From JAHDCJ01 sp039028895 (GTDB lineage Bacteria; Bacteroidota; Bacteroidia; Chitinophagales; Saprospiraceae), in NCBI GenBank assembly GCA_039028895.1, contig JBCCHF010000056.1:1-31094 (forward strand): a stretch of DNA of 31,094 nucleotides, in the 5' to 3' direction. This document shows positions 9,066 to 18,355 of the stretch, in pieces. Under the pieces are notes generated by a model. The model was not told the origin of the DNA. It was given only the letters and a program-made list of their open reading frames with translations, and did not search any database. The number at the start of each line of letters is the position of its first letter. Positions within the stretch are counted from its first letter, which is position 1. The position numbers were made by a program, and so were the translations under genes.

Positions 9066-9611
9066 TCAGCCCTCACGTTTCTTTTTGTACCGATAGGCCG
9101 CAAAAAATATCAACAGGGAAAAGAGAACTATTCCTCCTCCCCAATACAGGTAATTCAAGGATCCGCTTTTACCGAGTACAGCAAGGAACACGATTGCTAC
9201 CAGGAATAAGGTCGCCACTTCATTCAATATTCTAAACCCGAACGAGCTGAGCGGCTTTTCTCCCTTTTCCATCTTCTTGATCATGATCTTGGTGTAAACA
9301 TGATATACTGTTAGCAGAAAAACGAGGGTGATTTTCAGGTGCATCCACCCCAGTTCGAGATAGGTTTTTTGTAAGAATAGCATGCCCAAACCAAAGGTCC
9401 AGGTGATCATCATAGCTGGATTACAAATCACTTTGTAAACCCGCCATTCCATCAGGTTGAACTGCTTTATGAGAATACTTTTTTCCGGATCTTCCTTTTC
9501 AAAAGCTTCAACATGGTAAACCAAAATCCTTACCAGGTAAAACAAACCGGCGAACCAGGCCACAAAGCCAACAACATGAAGGGCCTTAAATATCCACAGT
9601 GCGTTTGCCAT
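9066..9611 (-). CDS. hemJ: Protoporphyrinogen IX oxidase, HemJ family
   Basis: This is a 181-residue membrane protein with four or five helices. The N-terminus has KALHVVGFVAWFAGLFYL, with the conserved His near residue 12, and a later helix has GWMHLK followed by VYH. These are the marks of HemJ (UPF0093), which oxidises protoporphyrinogen IX to protoporphyrin IX in haem synthesis. It starts 15 bp after the symporter stop codon, so the two are probably co-transcribed although their functions look unrelated. A basic KKKRE tail ends the protein. CopD-like proteins are the main alternative, but the His spacing favours HemJ. Confidence 0.86.
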   Translation of the reverse strand: MANALWIFKALHVVGFVAWFAGLFYLVRILVYHVEAFEKEDPEKSILIKQFNLMEWRVYKVICNPAMMITWTFGLGMLFLQKTYLELGWMHLKITLVFLLTVYHVYTKIMIKKMEKGEKPLSSFGFRILNEVATLFLVAIVFLAVLGKSGSLNYLYWGGGIVLFSLLIFFAAYRYKKKREG

Positions 9612-9626
9612 ATTAGTTTTTTTCTG

Positions 9627-11438
9627 TTACCAGAATACAAAATAGATCGCAGCTAATATCAAAACAATTGCAAGCGATGATAAGTTGAATACCCGGTCAG
9701 TTCTCAGTAATTCTGGTTCGATATCGATACCTTTTTCATCATCTTCCCTACTTTCAGACAATAGCAAATAAACCACTACAGCAGACAGGACAAGGATAAA
9801 CATGCCAAAAATGAAGTTGAACGATCCTGTCGCATTCTCCAATGCAAATTTAAATCCTGATGGTACTGAAATGGCAAACAAGAATCCAAGAATTGCAAAC
9901 TTGTACCACTTTTCTTTTTCATCATGTTCGGCATTGGATTTTTGCTCATATAAAGAGATCAGTATCATCACTAATGATAATACAAGGAAAGAGAAACCCA
10001 TCCTGTCGAGGAATGGCAGGTCAGGATATCCGAATTTAAGCGCGAGTGCTAGTGGAATCGCCAGTAAGACGACGGCAAAACCAGCATTGGCAGTAGCTCG
10101 TTTCCAGAATAACCCAAAAACAAAAACAACAAGAATACCCGGACTAATAAATCCTGTATATTCCTGGATATATTGGAAAACCTGTTCCAATGTATCAAGC
10201 GAAGGAGCCATTAGGGCACCAATTACCAGTGCAGCACCTGCAGCAATTTTCCCAACGTTCACGAGGTGTGTTTCGCTCTTGTCTTTTGCAATCGGTTTAT
10301 AAATGTCAAGGGTGAAAATAGTAGACGAGCTATTTACCATTGAACTGATTGAAGAACCTATGGCTGCGACTAAAGCAGCTGTTGTAATACCCTTCAGGCC
10401 TACACTAACATAGTTACTAAGTACCCATGGAAATGCTTCATCCGGTTTGCTGATGCCTTCTCCGGCAAAACCATAAGCACCAGGGTCCTGCAAAATGACA
10501 TAAGCCGCGATACCGGGGATCACTACGATCAATGGCATCATGATTTTCATGAAAGCTGCAAAGGCAACGCCCTTTTGTGCTTCGTTTACACTTTTCGCAG
10601 CCAGTGCACGCTGAATGATGTATTGATTGGTTCCCCAATAGTAAAGATTGGCAATCCACATACCCCCGATCAACACCGATATTCCCGGAAGGAGGTCATA
10701 AGCTGATTTTAACTCGCCGGTCTCAATGTCCGTATAGGTCACGCCTTTATCAAAGATCATATCAAACTTCTCAGGTGCTTTCTCAAGTAGTGTCGAAAGT
10801 CCACCAAAATAACTACCTCCTCCTACAGCAGAAACGACCATCCAACTAGCGATCAAACCACCGATTACGAGTACGACAACCTGGATCACATCGGTCCAGA
10901 CAACAGCCTTGAGTCCGCCGAAAATCGAGAAGCTGGCAGAGTAGATAACCAGTCCGAGAATACCGACATAAAGCGGAACACCCATTAACGTCTGAATAGC
11001 CAAGCCTCCCAGATAAAGGATCGAAGAAATATTGACAAATACAAACAAGGTGACCCAGAATACCGCCATAATCGACCGGACTCTACCATCGAAACGCGTT
11101 TCGAGGAATTGAGGCATAGTGTATATATTCTTTTTCAGGAAAACCGGAAGAAAGAATTTTGCTACTACCAATAAGGTCGCGGCTGCCATGAGTTCATAGG
11201 TGGCAATACCGAGTCCGATGGCAAAACCAGAGCCATTCATACCAAGTATCTGCTCGGTAGAAATATTGGAAGCGATTAACGATCCGCCAACGGCCCACCA
11301 GGGCAAAGCGCGACTGGCAAGGAAATAATCCTGGGTGTTAACGACCCCTTTTTTGCGGTTAGCAATCCAGATGCCAAAGCCCATCATGAAAATGATATAG
11401 CCAAAAAATAAGCCGAGGTCAATGGAAGAAAAATCCAT
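9627..11438 (-). CDS. Sodium:solute symporter, vSGLT-like (probable Na+/galactose or glucose symporter)
   Basis: This is a 603-residue inner-membrane transporter with about 14 helices (SSS/SLC5 family). It closely follows the Vibrio galactose symporter vSGLT as I know it. The sugar-contact residues of vSGLT (N64, Q69, E88, N260, Y263, K294) have counterparts at N58, Q63, E82, N264, Y267 and K298 with consistent offsets. Helix motifs such as GGLKAVVWTDVIQV and NLYYWGTNQYIIQR are also present. It likely brings galactose or a related hexose into the cytoplasm with Na+. It lies downstream of the GH53/SusCD genes on the same strand, beyond a terminator, and upstream of hemJ. Confidence 0.88.
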   Translation of the reverse strand: MDFSSIDLGLFFGYIIFMMGFGIWIANRKKGVVNTQDYFLASRALPWWAVGGSLIASNISTEQILGMNGSGFAIGLGIATYELMAAATLLVVAKFFLPVFLKKNIYTMPQFLETRFDGRVRSIMAVFWVTLFVFVNISSILYLGGLAIQTLMGVPLYVGILGLVIYSASFSIFGGLKAVVWTDVIQVVVLVIGGLIASWMVVSAVGGGSYFGGLSTLLEKAPEKFDMIFDKGVTYTDIETGELKSAYDLLPGISVLIGGMWIANLYYWGTNQYIIQRALAAKSVNEAQKGVAFAAFMKIMMPLIVVIPGIAAYVILQDPGAYGFAGEGISKPDEAFPWVLSNYVSVGLKGITTAALVAAIGSSISSMVNSSSTIFTLDIYKPIAKDKSETHLVNVGKIAAGAALVIGALMAPSLDTLEQVFQYIQEYTGFISPGILVVFVFGLFWKRATANAGFAVVLLAIPLALALKFGYPDLPFLDRMGFSFLVLSLVMILISLYEQKSNAEHDEKEKWYKFAILGFLFAISVPSGFKFALENATGSFNFIFGMFILVLSAVVVYLLLSESREDDEKGIDIEPELLRTDRVFNLSSLAIVLILAAIYFVFW

Positions 11439-11510
11439 GGGTTGGTATTTTAGTGTTGTAGTGGTTCAATTTGGTGAATCGAATATATCAAATAAAGACT
11501 ACAATCAGGA

Positions 11511-11549
11511 ACAAAAGAAAAGGGAGCAAGGAAATTAATCCATGCTCCC
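11511..11549 (-). terminator. Intrinsic terminator after the susE/F-like gene
   Basis: On the minus strand, GGGAGCATGG and CCTTGCTCCC pair as a 10-bp stem with one mismatch around an 8-nt loop. TTTTCTTTTG follows. It begins about 25 bp after the stop of the SusE/F-like gene and separates the sus genes from the symporter-hemJ unit. Confidence 0.75.
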
Positions 11550-11573
11550 CATATTTTCTGGTCAATTATCTAC

Positions 11574-13415
11574 TTATTCAAATCGGTATTCACCTGTATT
11601 TACATCAAAATAAACAGTATAAGCACCTGCTGGTACAGGGATATCCGGGCCGTCCTGGACGCCTGTTCCCATTGGGAAATCAGATGCACCCCAGTTTATT
11701 GGCCAGTCATCATCAGCACGGAATTTAACCACACCATCCACAGCATTGATATCAAGTATCAATTCAGGTGGATTGGCAGGGTTGATAGCCATATCGAGAT
11801 CAGTGTCCCAACTACCAATTGCACTTCCGATAATACCAATACTCATAGGCTCAAAGTTGTATTCACCAGTACCTGCATTAAATGTAATATAGTAGATACC
11901 TTCCTGTGCAGGGATGTTGTCACCATCCTGAACACCAGTACCTGATGGCCAGTCCGGAGCACCCCAGTTAATTGGCCAATCATCATTCCCACGAAATTTG
12001 ACGAGACCGGTTTTCAGACCAGCAACCAACCAGTAGGTGCCATCACCATTGGAGTTCATATCAGTATCCTCAGCCCAGCCGCTTGGTGTGGCATCACCAA
12101 TAATACCAACTGAGAGATTTGAAGCGAAATTATATTCGCCAGTCTCCGGTACGAAAGTGATATCGTAAACTCCGGCAGTAATAGGAATGTCAGGACCATC
12201 CTGGACGCCAATTCCGGTTGGGAAGTCAGTTCCACCCCAGTTGGTCGGCCAATCGTCATTAGCACGGAATTTGGCTACACCGTCAGTTAAAGTAATAAAC
12301 AGGCTGAATGTCCCATCACCATTATCAGTGAGGTCCGTGTCTTCATCCCAGCCACCTGGTGTCGCAGTTCCGATAATTCCAATTGATGGGAAACGAACGA
12401 AAGTAATTGTGTATTCCAACGTCCGATCGTCAAAAACGATATTATAGAAAGCTTCTGTTTCAGCGAATACGATATTGCTACCAAATTCTTCTGCTACACC
12501 ATCACCTTCGTTATCGCCATAGTTAGTACCCATAAAGAATGGACCTTCAGAGAAACGGAACTGGTCATCTGGAGAAAGCAGAATTTCTTCCAATTCCCAT
12601 GTGTAGTCTCCTGTTTGTGTAAACATATATTCTTCACCCTGGAAATCGTTAAATGATCCAAGCAGGTAAAGTGACATTAGGTTACTTTCGAAAAAGATAG
12701 CAGGCGCAAAAAAGTAAGTCAGGTCATCATCACGGAATGTCAAATTATACAATCCGGAAGGACTACAAGCCGAGTTTGCACCACCACCTGTGGTATTGAC
12801 TACTATGCCACTACACGCTGCATCACCCCAGTCCTGATCGCACCAGTCAACACAGTTTTTGAGTTTCCATTCTCCACCGTCAAGCATCAGATCTGTTGCC
12901 ATCCAGGTGTTATCAGCAATGAGGGTCAACGCATCTGCGCCCCACCCGTTGTAGCTACCAGCCAGGTACAACTCGTTCTGTACGGCTGCAAAAGGAAGAT
13001 TGGATATTTCGAAAGTAGTTATTCTGTCAGTTGATTGACCTTTCGAGTCAGTTACCGAAATTTCAAGCGTGTAGAAACCAAGAGCAAGGTCAGCTGCACC
13101 GAAAGCTAAGCTATCGAGTACGAGTTGATCTTCAGTACCGGAAAGGTTACCTGAGACTGAGCCCAATTCAGCTCCTCCAGCGTCTTTGAGAACAATAGAT
13201 CCTGAAGCAAGTGGTGAGATGGTGCCATCAGCAAAAACAACAGTAATATTGAAATTGCCAGCAACCACCTTGTTGCCATCAGCTGGAAAAACTGATAGAA
13301 TTCCCGGAGGGAAATCGGTTAATGCATCTACATCGATCTCCGTTTTCTTGCAAGACAAAGCCAGCAAGAAGAGGAAGAACACCATGTATTTGCTTTTTGA
13401 TGATATATTTTTCAT
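11574..13415 (-). CDS. SusE/SusF-like outer-membrane glycan-binding lipoprotein with three tandem repeats
   Basis: This is a 613-residue predicted surface lipoprotein. The signal FFLFLLALSC ends at Cys22. An Ig-like N-terminal domain (about 36-140) is followed by a carbohydrate-binding-like domain starting LYLAGSYNGWG (about 148-235) and a related one at about 248-340 (LYLLGSFNDF). Three near-identical domains then occupy residues 344-430, 435-521 and 525-612, each with GIIG near the start, FRxxDDWPxNWG and GVQDG. SusE/F proteins bind polysaccharide outside the cell and sit after SusC and SusD, as here. Trp-rich repeats fit multivalent binding of a galactan chain. The gap to susD is about 75 bp. 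Confidence 0.87.
   Translation of the reverse strand: MKNISSKSKYMVFFLFLLALSCKKTEIDVDALTDFPPGILSVFPADGNKVVAGNFNITVVFADGTISPLASGSIVLKDAGGAELGSVSGNLSGTEDQLVLDSLAFGAADLALGFYTLEISVTDSKGQSTDRITTFEISNLPFAAVQNELYLAGSYNGWGADALTLIADNTWMATDLMLDGGEWKLKNCVDWCDQDWGDAACSGIVVNTTGGGANSACSPSGLYNLTFRDDDLTYFFAPAIFFESNLMSLYLLGSFNDFQGEEYMFTQTGDYTWELEEILLSPDDQFRFSEGPFFMGTNYGDNEGDGVAEEFGSNIVFAETEAFYNIVFDDRTLEYTITFVRFPSIGIIGTATPGGWDEDTDLTDNGDGTFSLFITLTDGVAKFRANDDWPTNWGGTDFPTGIGVQDGPDIPITAGVYDITFVPETGEYNFASNLSVGIIGDATPSGWAEDTDMNSNGDGTYWLVAGLKTGLVKFRGNDDWPINWGAPDWPSGTGVQDGDNIPAQEGIYYITFNAGTGEYNFEPMSIGIIGSAIGSWDTDLDMAINPANPPELILDINAVDGVVKFRADDDWPINWGASDFPMGTGVQDGPDIPVPAGAYTVYFDVNTGEYRFE
11580..12386 (-). repeat. Three tandem about 260-bp coding repeats in the SusE/F-like gene
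   Basis: The C-terminal half of the lipoprotein gene consists of three copies at approximately 12386-12126, 12113-11853 and 11843-11580. They are similar at the DNA as well as the protein level (for example the stretch encoding GVQDGPDIP). This suggests recent internal duplication and possible copy-number change between strains. Confidence 0.8.
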
Positions 13416-13491
13416 TTTTTCTTTTTGGTTTTTGACTTTTTACCCGGAACGAGTCCGAAAGTAAAAATAAAATCAATTCGATGAATTTACA

Positions 13492-15078
13492 TTAATACCC
13501 TTCGTTTTGCTGCAAATTAGGGTTAGCTAGCAATTCTGCAGCCGGAATAGGCAACAAGTCTCTGTAAGACTCAGTGATCTGTCCTTCAGGAACACCGCCT
13601 TTCCATGGCCAAATGCCATTATCGGAAAATTGACCGAAGCGAATACGGTCTGTCCTCCGGTGTCCTTCCCAATATAGCTCGCGACCTCTTTCCGCAAGGA
13701 TGAAATCAAGATCCAGGTCAGCTTCTTCGATATTTCCATTGGCATTACCATAAGCCCTTTCTCTTAGCATATTAATGTATCCAACTGCAGTACCGGCATC
13801 TCCGCCGCCACCCCTTACGAAGCATTCTACATACATCAGATAGGCATCAGCCAACCTGAACATTGGGAAATCATTATCAGGGTGTGTAAGGTCAGAGCCA
13901 AGTTCTCCCTGTGAAGTTACGTTCTTGTACTTCTGAATGCCATACCCATTATTGAAATTGGAAATCCCGCCTTCAGGAATATCTATGGTTTGTCCGTCCG
14001 TCCAAAATAGAGCCCTTGCATCAGGGAATGCATTAGGATCCGGGAAAAGATTCGGAAGTGTGCTTGTTGTACGTAATCCAAACCAGCCACCGTTCACACC
14101 AAATACTGACTCTGCCACCGCGTCCATGCTGCCGCCAATAGGTGCATGCACCAAGTAAGTCATACCACCCCAAGTCTGCGTACGTTCTCCATCAAAAGGA
14201 ATGGAGAAAATCAACTCCCCTGAATTGTTATTATCGGCAAGGAAAAGATTAGCATAATTATCTTCTAGGGCATATTGGCCAGATGCGATAATGTTATTAA
14301 CTGCAGCAAGCGCGTCAGCGTATCTTCCTGTACCAGTGTATACTTCTGCGTTAAGCAAAACTTTAGCTTGTAACATCCAAAGAGCACCTTTGTCTGCACG
14401 GCCATATTCGTTCATACCTGGCTCCATCATATCGGCTTCAATCGCATTCAATTCGCTAATGATAAAGTCGAAAACTTCCTGGCGGGATCCTTGTCTTGGA
14501 GGATCAGAACCAATGGCTGTATCTTCTGTGTAGAACGGTACGTTACCAAACAAGTCGATACCATGCCAGTAGCTGAGAGCCCTCAGGAAGCGTGCTTCAG
14601 CGCGGAAGTGTCTTACATCATCCTGAATAGCAGCTGAAACGCCTCGTTCATTCAATTTATCGGTTGTTGATTCACGAAGGAATTCATTGGCCATCGAAAT
14701 CTGGAAGAAAATACGGTAGTACATCGCATTTACAAACTGGTTAGACGATGTCCAGGTGTGATTATGTAGTTGTGGAAGTCCGACATCACCCCAGGCGATA
14801 ACGGCTTCTTCTGTTGTCAATTCCTGCAATTGCCAATACTGACGTAGGTAGTTTGAAAAACCTTCATCAAGGCTGGAGATATCAGCGGCACCGGCAGGAC
14901 CTTGCTGGCCTGTTACTGCCAAACCTGAATATACCCTAGCAATGAACTGTCGGTAGGAGGCTTCGTCTTCGAAGAAAACTCCAGGTACGGCACTACCTCC
15001 AGGTTGGAGATCGAGATCAGTACAAGCTGTGGCAAATACCAACAGAAAGACAATTAATTTATAGAAAGATGATTTCAT
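13492..15078 (-). CDS. SusD/RagB family glycan-binding lipoprotein
   Basis: This is a 528-residue protein with lipoprotein signal LLVFATAC (Cys19) and the usual SusD opening LDLQPGG. The TPR-rich core shows AEARFLRALSYWHGIDLFGNVPFY and GALWMLQAKVLLNAEVY. The C-terminal part has FRLADAYLMYVE, NMLRERAY, LAERGRELYWEGHRR and the closing LLPIPAAELLANPNLQQNEGY. SusD forms the lid of the SusC channel on the cell surface and delivers oligosaccharides to it. The gene follows susC by 23 bp. Given the GH53 neighbour, the ligand is probably beta-1,4-galactan, but this is inferred. Confidence 0.96.
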   Translation of the reverse strand: MKSSFYKLIVFLLVFATACTDLDLQPGGSAVPGVFFEDEASYRQFIARVYSGLAVTGQQGPAGAADISSLDEGFSNYLRQYWQLQELTTEEAVIAWGDVGLPQLHNHTWTSSNQFVNAMYYRIFFQISMANEFLRESTTDKLNERGVSAAIQDDVRHFRAEARFLRALSYWHGIDLFGNVPFYTEDTAIGSDPPRQGSRQEVFDFIISELNAIEADMMEPGMNEYGRADKGALWMLQAKVLLNAEVYTGTGRYADALAAVNNIIASGQYALEDNYANLFLADNNNSGELIFSIPFDGERTQTWGGMTYLVHAPIGGSMDAVAESVFGVNGGWFGLRTTSTLPNLFPDPNAFPDARALFWTDGQTIDIPEGGISNFNNGYGIQKYKNVTSQGELGSDLTHPDNDFPMFRLADAYLMYVECFVRGGGGDAGTAVGYINMLRERAYGNANGNIEEADLDLDFILAERGRELYWEGHRRTDRIRFGQFSDNGIWPWKGGVPEGQITESYRDLLPIPAAELLANPNLQQNEGY

Positions 15079-15101
15079 GATTATTCTGATTTAAGTCGTT
15101 T

Positions 15102-18080
15102 TTATAAACCAAGGCTTACGCCAAAAATAATCCCTTTAGTCCTTGGGAAAGGGGTTTGATCAATACCATTTTCAACTTCAGGGTCAATTCCTGTATAATT
15201 GGTAAGAACAAATAGGTTTTGTCCTGATACATATAATCTCAAGGTTCTGTCACCAATATTTGGAACATTATAACCAAGCGAGATGTTTTCAAGCCTCATA
15301 AATGAACCATTTTGCAGGTAATAGTCAGAGAAAAACTGAGGATCCTGAAAATTGGTAACAAGTGCTGAAGCATGAATGTTGTTATTATAAGCAGGATTCA
15401 GAGACAAGTGATTAAAGTATCCGCGAGAAGATGCATTGTTGTCATAGACATAACCACCGATGCCACCTCTCAATGTAAAGCTAAGGTCAAACTCCTTGTA
15501 ACTTACATTAGATGAAAATCCAAGTAACAGGTCAGGAGTAGGCTTCTTATATGCTCTTCTGTCTTCTTCATTGACCATGCCATCACCGTTAAGGTCGGCA
15601 TACATGTCAGCAAGATCAACTGAACCATCATCATTATGGTCAATACCATCAGCAAGTGGGTTACCACTACCATCAAGAAGATGCTCGAACAGGTAGAAAG
15701 AGTTAATTGGCTGACCAACCTGGATAATCTGAACGTTGTTTCCTACACCACCGCTAATACCACCTGTTAAGATTCCAGAACTGGTAATTGATGAGATGGC
15801 TTTTACTTCGTTTTTGTTCCATGCTGCGTTAGCGTTTACATCCCAGCGCAAGTCTTTAATATCAAGAACGATAGTGCTAAGTGTCAACTCAATACCCTGG
15901 TTTTGGATTTGACCAATGTTCGTTAGAACTCTGTCAGAAAGATTGGTTCCTGCAGGTACTGGTACGGTTGCAAGTAGATCTTTAGTGTCTTTGAAGTAGT
16001 ATTCAATAGATCCGTTCACTCTACCATTTGCAAATCCGAAATCAAGACCAATATTGTAGTTGGTGGTCTCTTCCCATTTCAGGTTAGCATCGTAAGCATT
16101 TGGTCGGGCAGTGGTAACAAACTCATCACCAAACTGGAATTGCGTCATTCCATCAGAAAGTTGGTATGTTGGCAAGTATCCGAAATCACCAATTTCCTGG
16201 TTACCGATCTTACCATATCCTACGCGTAGTTTAAGATCTGAGAATATATTGGTAAGTCCTGCAGCAAATGGCTCTTCAAGAATTTTCCATGCAACAGCAG
16301 CAGAAGGGAAAATACCCCATTTGTTTTCATCACCAAACCTTGTTGAACCATCAGCTCTAAGTGAAACGGTTACCAGGTAACGGTTGGCAAATGCGTAGTT
16401 AGCACGACCGAAGAATGAAATCAGTCTGTTACGGCTAGAGAATGTTCTTGCATCAAATTCATCAGCAACACCAATGTTGTCGAAACCAAAAATGTCAGTT
16501 GCAAGGTCAAAAGCAGTCAATTGTGGTTCATCGAAGCGAAAATCCTGCCATGAGTAACCCGCAAGTAACCCGATGTCATGCTGCTCACCAATTGTTTTGT
16601 TATAGTTACCAGTAATCTCTACCAGTTGGCTTGAGCGTACGTAGTCCTGGATAAAGATATTACCATTACGATCTGAAATCTGTGTATTCAAATACGTTGT
16701 AGGCTCAAATTTGCGGAAACCACCTGAGTTATAGTCGACGCCGTAATTGATCTTCACGCTAAGACCATCAATGATCTCATACTGGGCATCAAAGCTCGCC
16801 AGGTTACGGAAACTTTTACCAAAGCTTTCAATCTGGTTTGCGGCTGAAACAGGGTTCCTTGGTGCTAGTGAAACACCATGCTCGAAATAACCTCCAAAAT
16901 CAGTATTCTCAGGATCAAGAACTGGCTGAGTAGGATCGAATGTCCATGCTGCCCAGATGAGTCCCGGATCAAATACATCGCGGGTATAACCACCTTTATA
17001 ATTAAGGTTCATTTTCAAACGATCGTCAAACATATTCTGGTTAAGAGAAAAACCAAGATTGACATTTTCGTTGGACGCAGGCGTAACAACACCGTCAAAT
17101 TTTTGGTAACCCAAAGAAACGCGATATCCCATATTAGCAGCTCCGCCAGTAAGGCTTAGACTGTGGCTATGGCCCATTGCAGACTCAGTCATTTCGTCAT
17201 ACCAATCGGTATTGGCAGTTCCTAAAGACTCAAGGCGTGATGGATCAGCGAAGGTTACGAAGTTGCGGAATTGCTCTGCATTCAGATTAGTCAATTCCGA
17301 AGTAAGGATTCTAGTTGAGAAGTACCCGTCGTAATTGATGCTTGGCTTCGCGCCAGCAACTCCCTTTTTAGTGGTGATGATGATTACACCGTTGGCAGCA
17401 CGACTACCATAAATAGCTGTCGCAGAAGCATCCTTCAGGACAGTTACCGACTCAATATCATTTGGATTCATGAAGTTGAGTGGGTTACGGCTACCCGGAT
17501 TGCCATCATTTGAGAATGGTACACCGTCAACAACAAAAAGTGGCTCATTACTCGCAGAGAATGATGTACCACCACGAATACGAATCTGTGCACCACGGCC
17601 AGGCTCGCCTGAGGTTGTGGAAATGTTAACACCAGCCACCTTTCCGGTAAGGAGATCCTGAGGACCAGAAATTGCACCAGTGTTAAAATCTTCAGAATTG
17701 ACCACGTCGACTGACCCGGTCTTGTCTTCTTTCTTTACAGTACCGTAACCGATAACGATTACTTCTTCAATATCAATACCGCTGGTTAGCTGCACATCGA
17801 TGGTAGACCGACCATCTATAGCAACTTCCTGATCGGCAAATCCCGTGTAGGTGAAAAGAAGTTTTTCAAAACCTTCCGGAACGTTTACGGAGAACTTTCC
17901 GTCGAAGTCTGTAATGGCTCCTGTTGATTCAGCGCCCATAACAACGACGTTTACCCCGATTAACGGATCGCCATTATCGGCATCCGTCACTGTACCACTT
18001 ACTGTTCGCTGGCCAAGCATAAGCCCTGGCAACAACAGCATCGCGATAAGGAGTAGATTAGATTGGAAAAATTGTTTCAT
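15102..18080 (-). CDS. SusC/RagA family TonB-dependent outer-membrane transporter
   Basis: This is a 992-residue protein with a signal peptide ending near MLGQ and a carboxypeptidase-regulatory-like domain (about 24-105, VSGTVTDADNGDPLIGVNV). A TonB-contact/plug region begins VIVIGYGTVKKEDKTGSV. A beta-barrel runs to the C-terminal GIIFGVSLGL strand, which ends in the hydrophobic residue expected for barrel assembly. A loop with DHNDDGSVD and DLNGDGMVNEEDR is a calcium-binding-like insert often seen in SusC proteins. No STN signalling domain precedes the plug, so it is unlikely to work through an anti-sigma relay. It imports galacto-oligosaccharides if the GH53 link holds. Confidence 0.96.
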   Translation of the reverse strand: MKQFFQSNLLLIAMLLLPGLMLGQRTVSGTVTDADNGDPLIGVNVVVMGAESTGAITDFDGKFSVNVPEGFEKLLFTYTGFADQEVAIDGRSTIDVQLTSGIDIEEVIVIGYGTVKKEDKTGSVDVVNSEDFNTGAISGPQDLLTGKVAGVNISTTSGEPGRGAQIRIRGGTSFSASNEPLFVVDGVPFSNDGNPGSRNPLNFMNPNDIESVTVLKDASATAIYGSRAANGVIIITTKKGVAGAKPSINYDGYFSTRILTSELTNLNAEQFRNFVTFADPSRLESLGTANTDWYDEMTESAMGHSHSLSLTGGAANMGYRVSLGYQKFDGVVTPASNENVNLGFSLNQNMFDDRLKMNLNYKGGYTRDVFDPGLIWAAWTFDPTQPVLDPENTDFGGYFEHGVSLAPRNPVSAANQIESFGKSFRNLASFDAQYEIIDGLSVKINYGVDYNSGGFRKFEPTTYLNTQISDRNGNIFIQDYVRSSQLVEITGNYNKTIGEQHDIGLLAGYSWQDFRFDEPQLTAFDLATDIFGFDNIGVADEFDARTFSSRNRLISFFGRANYAFANRYLVTVSLRADGSTRFGDENKWGIFPSAAVAWKILEEPFAAGLTNIFSDLKLRVGYGKIGNQEIGDFGYLPTYQLSDGMTQFQFGDEFVTTARPNAYDANLKWEETTNYNIGLDFGFANGRVNGSIEYYFKDTKDLLATVPVPAGTNLSDRVLTNIGQIQNQGIELTLSTIVLDIKDLRWDVNANAAWNKNEVKAISSITSSGILTGGISGGVGNNVQIIQVGQPINSFYLFEHLLDGSGNPLADGIDHNDDGSVDLADMYADLNGDGMVNEEDRRAYKKPTPDLLLGFSSNVSYKEFDLSFTLRGGIGGYVYDNNASSRGYFNHLSLNPAYNNNIHASALVTNFQDPQFFSDYYLQNGSFMRLENISLGYNVPNIGDRTLRLYVSGQNLFVLTNYTGIDPEVENGIDQTPFPRTKGIIFGVSLGL

Positions 18081-18116
18081 GTTCTACGGTCATTAACTTG
18101 TGATGAAATAAGGAAT

Positions 18117-18212
18117 GTGTAAAATATTTTGAATTCAATTACAATGTTCAAGACTGGGAGGTAGCTATGATAGCGTAGATTTTACACTATACATAACGTA
18201 AATTTTACACTA
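18117..18212 (-). promoter_or_regulatory. Candidate operator repeats upstream of susC
   Basis: Two exact copies of the 11-mer ATTTTACACTA lie at 18179-18189 and 18202-18212, exactly 23 bp apart, about two helical turns. The core GTGTAAAAT also occurs on the opposite strand at 18117-18125. The spacing suits a dimeric or AraC-type activator acting on susC. No regulator gene for the locus is present in the window. The remainder of the 18081-18355 gap is AT-rich, with no other structure I could identify. Confidence 0.5.
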
Positions 18213-18355
18213 AGTTAATTGAAAAACTGAATCTGTTCATATTTTTGGCAAAAAAATTGATGAAAAACCAAAAATTATAGGGTAAAGCGGGTTTAAAAGG
18301 AAAGAGAAAACGGAAAATCAGGAATAAAAAAAATAATCCTCTGATTTAAGAAAGG

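Noticed and set aside
9802..10302. 166-codon open frame antisense to the symporter gene
   Set aside because: It is a shadow of a strongly conserved transporter gene, with no recognisable motif.
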